64,000 bases of DNA from JACCZR01 sp963830065 (GTDB lineage: Bacteria; Actinomycetota; Thermoleophilia; Solirubrobacterales; Thermoleophilaceae): NCBI GenBank assembly GCA_963830065.1, contig CAWHLA010000007.1, positions 1 to 64,000 of the forward strand, in the 5' to 3' direction. Under the pieces are notes generated by a model. That model searched no databases, was not told the DNA's origin, and was given only the letters and a program-made list of their open reading frames with translations. The position numbers and the translations under genes were made by a program. Shown here in pieces: positions 25,679-33,680 of this stretch (the stretch's first letter is position 1; the number at the start of each line of letters is the position of its first letter).

Positions 25679-26275
25679 GTGGCTCAGGACGAAGGTTGGC
25701 GCGCGATGTTCGGCCTGGCGTTCCGGCAGTCGCGGAACGCGATGGCGCTGCTGGACGATCGCCGCCGCGTGCTGGAGGTCAACGGCGCCTTCCTGAAGCT
25801 CCTCGGATACCGCAGCCAGGACGTGGTCGGCCACCCCATCTACGAGTTCGTGATCGGCGGGCCGCTGCTCTCGCCGGAGGAGTGGGCGGCCGCGCTGGCC
25901 CAGACCGAGCTGAGCGGCGACGCCGAGCTCCGCTGTGCCGACGGCACCACCGTCGTCGTGCACTGGGGCGCTCACTTCGAGACCGTCACCGGGCGCCGCC
26001 TGGTGCTGCTGGTGGCGCTGGGCACCGAGCGCTGGGGCGGGCGCTTTCGCCGTGAGCCCTCGCCGTCCGATGAGGCGCAGGCGCTCTCTGACCGCGAGCA
26101 CGAGATCGTCAGGCTGGTAGCGCTCGGAAGCAGCGGGCCCGAGATCGCCGACGAGCTGAACATCGCCCACGACACGGTGCGCACCCACGTGCGCAACGCG
26201 ATGGAGAAGGTGGGAGCCAGGTCCCGCGCCCACCTGGTGGCCAGGGCGTTGGGCGACGGCCACGTCGCCGGCTGA
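25679..26275 (+). CDS. PAS domain LuxR-type transcriptional regulator
   Basis: A 198-residue protein from GTG 25679 (an ATG at 25706 is the alternative). The N-terminal half is a PAS sensor domain (MALLDDRRRVLEVNGAFLKLLGY, VVGHPIYEFV). The C-terminal half is a LuxR/GerE helix-turn-helix: LSDREHEIVRLVALGSSGPE, then IADELNIAHDTVRTHVRNAM. No receiver domain is present, so the signal is probably sensed directly by the PAS pocket. It may regulate the adjacent flavoprotein gene, judging by position only. Confidence 0.87.
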   Translation: MAQDEGWRAMFGLAFRQSRNAMALLDDRRRVLEVNGAFLKLLGYRSQDVVGHPIYEFVIGGPLLSPEEWAAALAQTELSGDAELRCADGTTVVVHWGAHFETVTGRRLVLLVALGTERWGGRFRREPSPSDEAQALSDREHEIVRLVALGSSGPEIADELNIAHDTVRTHVRNAMEKVGARSRAHLVARALGDGHVAG

Positions 26276-26335
26276 TCGGCCGAATAGCGCAACTGCGGTA
26301 TCGACGGGAGGCCGCGGGCAGCGGACCATGTGGTC

Positions 26336-26497
26336 GTGCCCGATCACAACCCGTGGCCCATCGACTCACCCGCCGCCGCCGCGCGCCTCGCCGCAGTGGT
26401 GGACTCCATCGACCTGCGCAACAGCGAGGAGTGGGAGAACTTGCTGGTCGACCTGCTGCGCGCGTGCTGGCCGACGGTCTGGACTCAGGACCAGTGA
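26336..26497 (+). CDS. Small hypothetical protein (53 aa)
   Basis: GTG at 26336 opens VPDHNPWPIDSPAAAARLAA, continuing VVDSIDLRNSEEWENLLVDL and LRACWPTVWTQDQ, closed by a TGA that overlaps the next gene's GTG start as GTGA. That overlap is the recurrent operon junction of this genome and strongly supports translation. Composition is natural, with two amphipathic helices. No ribosome site is obvious. Family not recognised. Confidence 0.55.
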   Translation: MPDHNPWPIDSPAAAARLAAVVDSIDLRNSEEWENLLVDLLRACWPTVWTQDQ

Positions 26498-26868
26498 GCC
26501 CGGACCACTACGCCACCACCGACGAGCTGCTCAGGGCGCTGGCCGCCCTTGGCTTCGAGTCGGCCGACCGGGTGCGCCTGCGTTTCGGCTTCGACGCCGC
26601 CAGCTCGGGCGAGGCGGTGGACCTCGCTCGCGAGCTGCGCGCCCACCGGGGCAACCCCGTCTACGTCGGCCCCAATCCGCTGGGGGCAGCCGCAAGCCCC
26701 CGCCGATGGGGAGTCGCCCTCAAGACGCCGCCCACCCTCCTTGACGAGGAAGAGATCCGCGGGCTGGAGGACGAGATGCTGGCCATCGCGCGCCGCCACC
26801 CGGGCCGGCGCTACCTCGGCTGGAGGCCGATGCTCGAGCCGCTCGAGGTCAAGCGGCGGGCCGGCTAG
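26494..26868 (+). CDS. RraB-like (ribonuclease E inhibitor B family) protein
   Basis: A 124-residue protein from GTG 26494, which overlaps the small upstream gene. The ferredoxin-like pattern TDELLRALAALGFESADRVR, then LRFGFDAASSGEAVDLARELR and the late WGVALKTPPTLLDEEEIRGLEDEMLAIARRHPGRRYLGW, resembles the RraB/DUF695-neighbour superfamily. In proteobacteria RraB binds RNase E; whether that role holds here is unknown. Confidence 0.7.
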   Translation: MSPDHYATTDELLRALAALGFESADRVRLRFGFDAASSGEAVDLARELRAHRGNPVYVGPNPLGAAASPRRWGVALKTPPTLLDEEEIRGLEDEMLAIARRHPGRRYLGWRPMLEPLEVKRRAG

Positions 26869-26883
26869 TCCTACATTGGCCCC

Positions 26884-27366
26884 GTGGGGACTATCCGGCG
26901 GTGCCGCGATGACGAGCGTGCAGCGACCCTCGCCATAGTCAACGCCGCCGCGCAGGCCTACCGCGGCGTGATTCCGGCCGACCAGTGGCACGAGCCCTAC
27001 ATGCCGGCAGACGAGCTCGACCGGGAGATCGCCAGTGGCGTCGCGTTCTGGGGCTACGAGGCGGAAGGCGAGCTGCTCGGCGTGATGGGCATCCAGCAGG
27101 TCGGAGATGTCGACCTGATCCGGCACGCCTACGTGTGGCCCGAGAGCCAGGGGCTCGGAGTGGGCAGCGCCCTGCTCGAGCACCTACGGCGCTCGACCCG
27201 GCGACCGGTGCTCGTCGGCACGTGGGCCGCCGCCGAGTGGGCAATCCGCTTCTACGAGCGCCACGGCTTCGAACTGGTCTCCCCCGAGCGCAAGGACGAC
27301 CTGCTGCGGAGGTACTGGTCGATCCCCGAGCGCCAGACCCTGACATCGGTTGTCCTTGCTGGTTAG
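26884..27366 (+). CDS. GNAT family N-acetyltransferase
   Basis: A 160-residue GCN5-type acetyltransferase from GTG 26884. The acetyl-CoA-binding motif A is in LIRHAYVWPESQGLGVGSALLEHL (Q/G-x-x-G near residue 92-97), and motif B is AIRFYERHGFELV. Substrate unknown. It lies 15 bases after the RraB-like gene and 8 bases before the VOC gene, so it is probably in the same transcript. Confidence 0.87.
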   Translation: MGTIRRCRDDERAATLAIVNAAAQAYRGVIPADQWHEPYMPADELDREIASGVAFWGYEAEGELLGVMGIQQVGDVDLIRHAYVWPESQGLGVGSALLEHLRRSTRRPVLVGTWAAAEWAIRFYERHGFELVSPERKDDLLRRYWSIPERQTLTSVVLAG

Positions 27367-27374
27367 ATCGCGGC

Positions 27375-27959
27375 ATGCGCAAGCTCCAGAGCCAAGGCGT
27401 CCACCACATCACCCTCGTCGGTGCCGACCGTCAGACCTCGATCGACTTCTGGGAGGGCGTGCTCGGGATGCCGTTCATCTTCGACCAGCCCAACCTCGAC
27501 AACCCTTCGGAGGGCCACCTCTACTTCGACCCGGGTGACGGACGGCTCATCACCGTCTTCACCAACGAGGACCGCAAGGGCGACCCGGACCGGACGCCGA
27601 CCGACCCCGGCTGCGTGCACCACCTGGCCTTCGCCGTGTCGCAGGCCACGTTCAACCAGGCGGTGGAGCGGCTCGACGAGCGCGGGATCCGCCACTCGGG
27701 CCCCAAGGACCGCGGCTTCATGGACTCGATCTACTTCGAGGACCCCCTCGGCCTGCTGATCGAGCTCGCCTCGTACCGGTTCGAGCCGCCTGCGGGCTCC
27801 ACCCACGCCGAGGTGCTGCTGGAAGCGCACAAGATCCGCGTGCAGCGCGAGGACTACAACATCGCCCAAGTGCACCTGGCAGACGCAATCGAGAAGCTGA
27901 CCGAGCGGTCGCGCGAGACGCTGTCGGACGACCGGTCGCCAAAGGACCCCTACTCATAG
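27375..27959 (+). CDS. VOC family protein (glyoxalase/extradiol dioxygenase-like)
   Basis: A 194-residue protein starting ATG MRKLQSQGVHHITLVGADRQ. It has two beta-alpha-beta-beta-beta modules: the first begins at VHHITLVGADRQTSIDFWEGVLGMPF, the second at GCVHHLAFAVSQATFNQAVERL and ends IYFEDPLGLLIELASY. The His of each module and the Glu of LIELAS match metal ligands of ring-cleaving dioxygenases and glyoxalases. Followed within 10 bases by a GST gene, suggesting a detoxification pair. Confidence 0.87.
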   Translation: MRKLQSQGVHHITLVGADRQTSIDFWEGVLGMPFIFDQPNLDNPSEGHLYFDPGDGRLITVFTNEDRKGDPDRTPTDPGCVHHLAFAVSQATFNQAVERLDERGIRHSGPKDRGFMDSIYFEDPLGLLIELASYRFEPPAGSTHAEVLLEAHKIRVQREDYNIAQVHLADAIEKLTERSRETLSDDRSPKDPYS

Positions 27960-27969
27960 GGAGGATCAG

Positions 27970-28659
27970 ATGGCCGAGAACACGCTGAGCATCCTGTCGC
28001 CAAGCGTGAACAACCTGACCGCGCGCATCTTCGTGCGGACAGCCGGGCTCGACTTCGAAGAGCTCGACGTGTGGGGCAAGAAGGACGAGCCGGACTTCGT
28101 CCAGAAGGACCCTGCGCAGCTCACTCCGATGCTCGAGGAGGAGGGACTGCCGAAGGGTTCGCTGTGGGAGAGCTGCGCGATCATGCAGTACCTCTGCAAC
28201 AAGCACGGCCTGGACCACCTCTACCCCACCGACCCGGGCGAGCGGGCCATGACCGACAGCGCGATGTTCTACCTGGTGGGCACGCTCTACCCCTACCTCG
28301 CGCGGGCCACCTACCCGACGCTCGGCTTTCCGCAGTACGCCGGCGAGGTCGCCACTTCAGGCGCCGACGACGAGATGAAGGCCAAGGCGGCGAAGGAAGC
28401 CGAGGCCGAGATCGCCAAGCCGCTGGAGGCGTTCCACGACTTCTTCATGGACGGCAAGCGGTTCATCGGCGGCGACGATCCCTCGATCGCCGACATCCGC
28501 CTCGCCGCGACGCTCGAGTTCCTCCGTGCGATCGACTACGACTTCCCGGCCTGGGCCGAGGAGTACATGGCCGCGGTCGAAGAGGCCCTCGGCGAGGCCT
28601 ACTCCGAGCCGGCTGCGGACGTGCGGGGCTTCGTCGAAGGCGCGAAGGCCCCCGCCTAG
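27970..28659 (+). CDS. Glutathione S-transferase family protein
   Basis: A 229-residue protein with a good ribosome site (AGGGAGG) before ATG. The N-terminal thioredoxin-like domain (LSILSPSVNNLTARIFVRTA, QLTPMLEEEGLPKGSLWESCAIMQYLCNKHG) carries the ES/SCAI G-site motif, and the C-terminal helical domain contains GGDDPSIADIRLAATLEFL with its N-capping box. Actinobacteria of this group may lack glutathione, so the thiol partner is uncertain. It ends convergently with the lyase gene, overlapping by four bases. Confidence 0.85.
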   Translation: MAENTLSILSPSVNNLTARIFVRTAGLDFEELDVWGKKDEPDFVQKDPAQLTPMLEEEGLPKGSLWESCAIMQYLCNKHGLDHLYPTDPGERAMTDSAMFYLVGTLYPYLARATYPTLGFPQYAGEVATSGADDEMKAKAAKEAEAEIAKPLEAFHDFFMDGKRFIGGDDPSIADIRLAATLEFLRAIDYDFPAWAEEYMAAVEEALGEAYSEPAADVRGFVEGAKAPA

Positions 28660-29420
28660 CGCTCCGGCTCGGGCGGGTCGTACACCGCGCGCTCGTCCAC
28701 CTCGCGGTAGAGCTCCATCCCGAGCGGCTGGTCCATCTCTTCGGCGAGATGGCCTAGGAGCCCGGCGGTCCGGGCCAGCAGAGCGAACCCCCGCAGCAGC
28801 GGCGCCGGGAACCCCAGGTCCGCGAGCGCGGCGCCGGCGACGCCCGCGCCGTTGATCGGCAGGTTCCTTCCTGTCTGCTCGCGGTTGACCTCGGCCACCA
28901 CACGCAGCAGCCGCAGCCGGTCGCCGAGCAGGCCGGTCTCGTCGGCGATCGCGTAGATGCGCGGCGTGCGCGGGTCCTCCACCTTGTGGACCGGGTGACC
29001 CAGGCCGGGGATCCTCTTCCGCTCGCCGAGCGCGCGCTCCACAACCTCCCGCTCGGGCCCCTCCCGGTCCAGCAGCTCGCCGAGGAAGCGGGCGGTGTCC
29101 TCGACCACCCCGAGGAACACCGAGCCGCTGCCGAGCAGCCCGGCCGCGATGGCGCCCTGGAGCGACTCGGGCGCCCCGGTGTGGGTGAGGCGGGCGGCGA
29201 GCACGGTCGGGGTCAGCCCGTGGTCGGCCAGCGAGACCAGGATGGCGTCGAGCAGGCGGGTCTCCCCCTCCGAGGGCAGGCGCTTCTGCACCAGCAGGAA
29301 GGTCAGCTGGGTCAGCGTGACCTGCCCCATGAGCTCGCCCGCCACGTCGCGCCCCATCAGCGTGATGGAGTCGGCGTCGGAGTCGCCGATGCCGGTGCGC
29401 AGCCAATCCGCGTCGCTCAT
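28656..29420 (-). CDS. Citrate synthase-like protein (citryl-CoA lyase type)
   Basis: A 254-residue protein, about half the size of citrate synthase. Active-site elements seen: RIPGLGHPVHKVEDPR, with the His of the citrate-synthase GHPVYK motif, and NLPINGAGVAGAALADLG. The short form resembles citryl-CoA or related CoA lyases that cleave or form C-C bonds on CoA thioesters. ATG 29420 overlaps the stop of the CoA ligase gene (ATGA), so the two likely act in one pathway. Confidence 0.8.
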   Translation of the reverse strand: MSDADWLRTGIGDSDADSITLMGRDVAGELMGQVTLTQLTFLLVQKRLPSEGETRLLDAILVSLADHGLTPTVLAARLTHTGAPESLQGAIAAGLLGSGSVFLGVVEDTARFLGELLDREGPEREVVERALGERKRIPGLGHPVHKVEDPRTPRIYAIADETGLLGDRLRLLRVVAEVNREQTGRNLPINGAGVAGAALADLGFPAPLLRGFALLARTAGLLGHLAEEMDQPLGMELYREVDERAVYDPPEPER

Positions 29421-30847
29421 GACCCGGGCAGTGTGTCGAAGTCGGTCTCGGCCTCGGTGCGCTCCCGCGAGAGCTCGGGTTTCGCCACCCGGCCCGTCGG
29501 TGTGTGCGGCAGCTCGGCGACGGCCTCCAGGTAGCGCGGCACCTTGAATCGGGTGAGCCGCTCGGCGGCCCATTCCCGGACCGCCGCCAGCTCCACGCCC
29601 GCGGGAACGACGAAGGCCTTGATCTCCTCCTCGGAGAGGTCCGAGGGGACACCGACCACTGCGGCCTCGGCCACGTCGGGGTGGGACATGAGCGCCTCCT
29701 CGATCTCCACCGGGGCCACGTTCTCGCCGCGGCGGCGGATGACCTCCTTCTGGCGAGCGACGAAGGTGTAGGTGCCGTCCCGGTTGTCCTCCACCATGTC
29801 GCCGGTGCGCAGCCACCCGTCGGGGGCCAGCACGCGATCGGTCTCCTCGGGCATGCCCCAGTAGCCCTTCATCACCGCGGGGTTGCGCAGCTGGAGCTCG
29901 CCGTCCACCACACGGCCCTCGTTGACCTCGCCCAGGGTCGGGTGCTGGCGGATCGAGCCGAGCGTTCCGTAGGGGCGCGTGCCGCGGGCCCAGATCAGGC
30001 CGTAGGGGGTCTCGGACAGCGCGTAGCCGCAGACGATCCGCAGCCCGAAGCGCCGCTCGATCTCCAGCTGGCGCTCCTCGGTCGGCGACGGGCCGGTGTA
30101 ACACAGCCGCAGCGGGTTGTCGGCGTCGTCGGGCCGCTCGGGTTGGCGCATCAGGATCTCGAGCATCGCGCCGATCGCGTTGAACTCGGTGGCCCCGTAA
30201 CGGCGGGCCGACTCGATGAAGGTGCTGCCCGAGAACCTGGGCAGGAGCACCAGGCTGGCCCTGGCGGCCACGGAGCCGAGCACCGAGTAGGCCGGGGCGT
30301 TGATGTGGAACAGGGGCAGCGAGGTCATCAGGCGGTCGTCGCCCGTCAGCTCCATCCACCAGGGAAAGCCCTCGCCCGCCATCGCGTAGGCGCGGTGCGT
30401 CTGGGTCACGAGCTTCGAGCGACCGGTGGTGCCCGAGGTCGGGATGAGCACCGCCGGGTCGTCCGGGCGGGCAGGGCTCTCACCGAGGTCGCCCGGTGAG
30501 CCGGAGCCGAACAGCTGCTCCACGTCGTCGCGGATGGCGAGGGCGGGACCGACCTGTTCGATCAAGCCCGTGAGCTCGCTCTCGCTCGCTTTGGGGTCGA
30601 CCGGTACGAAGATCGCCCCGATCCACACCGCCGCCAGCCACGCGAACAGGTACTCCGGGCGGTTGTGCGCGGTGGCCAGGACGAGGTCTCCGTGGCCCAC
30701 TCCGCGCTCTCGCAGAGCGGCCGCCGCCGCGCCGATCCGCGCGTGTGACTCCTCGTAGGTGAACTCGGCGTCCCCGTGGAGCAGCCACGTCTTGTCCGGC
30801 ACCTCGGCGACGGCGGCGTCGAAGAGCTCGGGGATGGTCAGCGCCAC
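29417..30847 (-). CDS. AMP-dependent acyl-CoA synthetase/ligase
   Basis: A 476-residue ANL-superfamily enzyme. Motifs in order: P-loop-like VLIPTSGTTGRSKLVTQTH (near residue 140), CGYALSETPYGLIWARG, WLRTGDMVEDNRDGTYTFVAR with the AMP-binding Asp, and the C-terminal HTPTGRVAKPEL with the catalytic Lys. It activates a carboxylic acid to its CoA thioester through an acyl-adenylate. Substrate unknown. Coupled to the citrate-synthase-like lyase downstream, which could act on the product. Confidence 0.88.
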   Translation of the reverse strand: MALTIPELFDAAVAEVPDKTWLLHGDAEFTYEESHARIGAAAAALRERGVGHGDLVLATAHNRPEYLFAWLAAVWIGAIFVPVDPKASESELTGLIEQVGPALAIRDDVEQLFGSGSPGDLGESPARPDDPAVLIPTSGTTGRSKLVTQTHRAYAMAGEGFPWWMELTGDDRLMTSLPLFHINAPAYSVLGSVAARASLVLLPRFSGSTFIESARRYGATEFNAIGAMLEILMRQPERPDDADNPLRLCYTGPSPTEERQLEIERRFGLRIVCGYALSETPYGLIWARGTRPYGTLGSIRQHPTLGEVNEGRVVDGELQLRNPAVMKGYWGMPEETDRVLAPDGWLRTGDMVEDNRDGTYTFVARQKEVIRRRGENVAPVEIEEALMSHPDVAEAAVVGVPSDLSEEEIKAFVVPAGVELAAVREWAAERLTRFKVPRYLEAVAELPHTPTGRVAKPELSRERTEAETDFDTLPGS

Positions 30848-30870
30848 AAAGGGTGCCGTAGTCGGAGTGG

Positions 30871-31221
30871 CTAGCGCCGCAGCAGGCGGGCTATGAGGCT
30901 CCCGATGATGAAGTAGACGGCAGCGGCCAAGCCGTAATTGACCGCCACCTCGGTCTTGTGGTTGCTCAGGTTGAAGATGCTGTCGAAGGGGCCGACGAGG
31001 AAGTTGGCGGCGTCCTGGATTGCGCCGACGATCGCGTTGGACTCGTTGGCCCCGAGCACCACCAGCAGGATGGCCACGACGATCAAGCCGACCACGATCG
31101 AGGTGATCAGCATCACCAGGCTGGCGAGCATGTGGCCGCCGCGACGGGCCACGTGAGCTCCGCGGGCGCCCGCTCCCGGACCGCGTCCGGTGGCACCCCG
31201 CCTTCTCCGAAGGGCCGACAT
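30871..31221 (-). CDS. Small hypothetical membrane protein
   Basis: A 116-residue protein with an Arg/Gly-rich N-terminus and two membrane helices (MLASLVMLITSIVVGLIVVAILLVVL and NYGLAAAVYFIIGSLIARLL) joined by an extracellular-type loop (ESNAIVGAIQDAANFLVGPFDSIF). The start could instead be the Met at 31131, giving about 87 residues. It ends in RRR-type positive charge, putting the C-terminus inside. Not recognised beyond being a common actinobacterial type. Confidence 0.7.
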   Translation of the reverse strand: MSALRRRRGATGRGPGAGARGAHVARRGGHMLASLVMLITSIVVGLIVVAILLVVLGANESNAIVGAIQDAANFLVGPFDSIFNLSNHKTEVAVNYGLAAAVYFIIGSLIARLLRR

Positions 31222-31231
31222 GGAGACGTCC

Positions 31232-32758
31232 TTACCCCGGTTCGGGCGCCCTCACTCCCGCGTCGGCCAGCGCCGTGTCGGAAGGCAGGTCGAGCGGTTC
31301 ACCGAAGCTGACCCGCACCAAGGCTCCGCCGTCGGGGGCGTTCGCGGCTTGGACCCTCCCGCCGTGGGTCTCGGCGGCCTGCTTGACGATGGCCAGACCG
31401 AGGCCTGACCCATGCATGCCGCGTGCGTCGTCGGCGCGGTAGAAGCGCTCGAACACGCGCGGCAGGTCCGCCGCGGCGAAGCCTGGCCCGTGGTCGCGCA
31501 CCGTCAGCGTGCCATCGCGCAGCGAGACCTCCACCAGCCCGTTGGGCCGGCTCCACTTGCGCGCGTTGTCCAGCAGGTTCGACACCGCCCGGGTGATGCG
31601 GTCGGGCGCGCCGCGCACCAGCGCCGGCTCCAGCTCGGTCTCATAGACAAGCGAGCGGTCGCCGCGGCGGCGGGCTCGCTCCACGAGGTCACCCACGAGC
31701 GTGTCCAGCCGCACGTCGTCCAGCGACTCCTCCGGGCGGGCGCCGCGGGCCAGCTCGACCACGTCGCTGACCAGAGCGGTCAGCTCGTCCAGCTCCTCCA
31801 CGATGTCCGCGCGCAGGGACTCGCGCTCCTCCGGCGGCAGGCGCTCGCTCTCGCGCAGGGTCTCGAAGTTCGCCCGCAGGCTGGCGATCGGCGTGCGCAG
31901 CTCGTGGCTGGCGTCGGCCACCAGCCGGCGCTGGGAGTCGACCGCGCCCTCCAGGGAGTCGAGCGTGGCGTTGAAGCTGGTGGCCAGCCGGGCGAGCTCG
32001 TCGGTGCCCTCGACCTCGATCCGCTCGGAGAGGTCGGGCCGGGCGGCGATGGCCTCGGTGCGGCGCGTGAAGCGGCCGATCGGCGCGAGCGCCGCGCGGG
32101 CGACCACGGCGCCCAGCAATACGGCGAGTGCCACGCCCAGTGCTCCGATCACGACCACCGCCAGCAGTACGCCGCTGAGGGAGTCGTCCACCTCGGTCAG
32201 CGGCCGCGCCACCTGGACGGCGCCGCGGCGGCCGAGTCCCTGCGTGAGGACGAGCAGGTGCACACCGTCCACGTCGGTCCCGAACGTCTCGCTGCCCTGC
32301 CCGCTCGCCGCGATCGCCCGGGTGCGGGAGTCGACCGGCAGGCCCTGTCTCCCGCCGTCGCGGTCGCGGACCTGGCCGGTCGGGGAGATGACCTGGGCGA
32401 CGCCCTCTGCGCCGCCGAAGCGGCCGGGTTGCAGCCGCGGGGGCGGCCCGCCGGGCCCGAACCCGAGCGGGTCGCCGGGGCCGCCGCCGTAGGGCGGTGG
32501 GCCGCCCTGCCTCGCTCCTGGCGGGCCACCGCTCCTCGCTCCCGGCTGCCTCAGGGGGGCCGGGGCCGGGCCGGCGCCCGGGCCACCCGGCTGCCCGGCC
32601 TGCGCCCGCGAGTAGGCCTCCGCGCGCTCGACCAGGGCATCTTCGATCTCCCCGCGCAGGTTGGCCCGCACGGCCACGTACACGCCGGCTGCCACGCCGA
32701 CCACGGTGAGTGCCACCGCCAGCCCGGCGATGGCCGCGATGCGCAGCCGCAGGCTCAC
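31232..32758 (-). CDS. Sensor histidine kinase of a two-component system
   Basis: A 508-residue membrane kinase from GTG 32758, overlapping the regulator stop (GTGA). Order: N-terminal helix (IAAIAGLAVALTVVGVAAGVY), a periplasmic region with a long Gly/Pro-rich insert around residues 50-110, a second helix (VLLAVVVIGALGVALAVLLGA), HAMP, the H-box VADASHELRTPIASLRANFE with the phospho-His, N-box SNLLDNARKW and G-boxes DHGPGF and GSGLGLAIVK. Resembles MprB/TcrY-type kinases. The low-complexity Gly/Pro insert in the sensor domain is unusual. Confidence 0.93.
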   Translation of the reverse strand: MSLRLRIAAIAGLAVALTVVGVAAGVYVAVRANLRGEIEDALVERAEAYSRAQAGQPGGPGAGPAPAPLRQPGARSGGPPGARQGGPPPYGGGPGDPLGFGPGGPPPRLQPGRFGGAEGVAQVISPTGQVRDRDGGRQGLPVDSRTRAIAASGQGSETFGTDVDGVHLLVLTQGLGRRGAVQVARPLTEVDDSLSGVLLAVVVIGALGVALAVLLGAVVARAALAPIGRFTRRTEAIAARPDLSERIEVEGTDELARLATSFNATLDSLEGAVDSQRRLVADASHELRTPIASLRANFETLRESERLPPEERESLRADIVEELDELTALVSDVVELARGARPEESLDDVRLDTLVGDLVERARRRGDRSLVYETELEPALVRGAPDRITRAVSNLLDNARKWSRPNGLVEVSLRDGTLTVRDHGPGFAAADLPRVFERFYRADDARGMHGSGLGLAIVKQAAETHGGRVQAANAPDGGALVRVSFGEPLDLPSDTALADAGVRAPEPG

Positions 32759-33429
32759 GGCTCGCGCAGCACGTAGCCGACGCCCCGCACCGTGTGCAGC
32801 AGCGGCCGCGCGCCGGCCTCGGTCAGCTTTCGCCGCAGGTAGCCGATGTAGACGCGCAGCGCGTTGGAGCCCGGGCCGAAGTCGTAGCCCCACACGCGGT
32901 CGTACATCACGGCGTGGGGCAGCACGCGACGCGGGTTGCGCATCAGCAGCTCGAGCAGCTGGTACTCGGTCCGGGTCAGCTCGGCGAAGTTTCCGTTCAC
33001 GTCCACCCCGTGCCGGTTGCTGTCCAGGCGCAGCTCCTCGAAGCTCAGCTCGTCCGCGGCGGCGCCGTCGGCCGCGCGGCGCAGCAGCGCGCGCAGGCGG
33101 GCCTTCAGCTCGCCGACGTCGAAGGGCTTGGCCAGGTAGTCGTCGGCCCCGGCGTCCAGGCCGTCGATCCTGTCCTCGACCGACTCCCGCGCGGTCAGCA
33201 TCAGAACCGGCACGCGGTTGCCGGCCGACCGCAGTCGCCGGCAGACGTCCAGGCCGTCGATGCCGGGCATGCCCACGTCGAGCACCACCGCGTCGGGCTC
33301 GGCGGCCGCGATGCGGGTCAGGCCCTCCTGACCTGACTCAGCGAGGTCGATGTCGTATCCGGCCAGCGTCAGCGCGCGCCGCAGGGCGTCGCGCAACGAG
33401 CGATCGTCGTCCACCACCAGGATCTGCAC
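32755..33429 (-). CDS. OmpR/PhoB family response regulator
   Basis: A 224-residue regulator from GTG 33429 (VQILVVDDDRSLRDAL). The receiver domain has the acidic pocket DDD, the phospho-acceptor in VVLDVGMPGIDG and the Lys of YLAKPFDV. The C-terminal winged helix has LTRTEYQLLELLMRNPRRVL and VRGVGYVL. MprA-like. It pairs with the downstream kinase through a GTGA overlap. Divergent from the helicase gene; the intergenic palindrome at 33555 may be its operator or a terminator. Confidence 0.93.
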   Translation of the reverse strand: MQILVVDDDRSLRDALRRALTLAGYDIDLAESGQEGLTRIAAAEPDAVVLDVGMPGIDGLDVCRRLRSAGNRVPVLMLTARESVEDRIDGLDAGADDYLAKPFDVGELKARLRALLRRAADGAAADELSFEELRLDSNRHGVDVNGNFAELTRTEYQLLELLMRNPRRVLPHAVMYDRVWGYDFGPGSNALRVYIGYLRRKLTEAGARPLLHTVRGVGYVLREP

Positions 33430-33554
33430 CCCCCTGATTGTGACCGCGCCGGGGCCGGACCGTCCGCGTCTCATACACCCGGCTTATGCGTTGGCCTGAC
33501 GCGGCGCGGCATCTTCGGCGACTCGGCGCGACGCCGCGCACCTCTGCGCAGGAA

Positions 33555-33572
33555 TCCTCAGCCGGCTGAGGA
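33555..33572. promoter_or_regulatory. Perfect palindrome between divergent regulator and helicase genes
   Basis: TCCTCAG-CCGG-CTGAGGA is a perfect 7-bp inverted repeat followed by CTTTTC. It lies in a divergent intergenic region, so termination is not expected and an operator role is plausible. Related hairpins recur at 44502-44517 and 44563-44590. Confidence 0.4.
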
Positions 33573-33680
33573 CTTTTCGGCCCCGGTGCCGTAGTCCCCG
33601 TGCTCCGGTCCACGCCTTCGGCCGGCCCGCGGCGGCCGGCGCGGTTCCGACCAGGGGCGGCCGTACTCTGGCGCGCCCCT

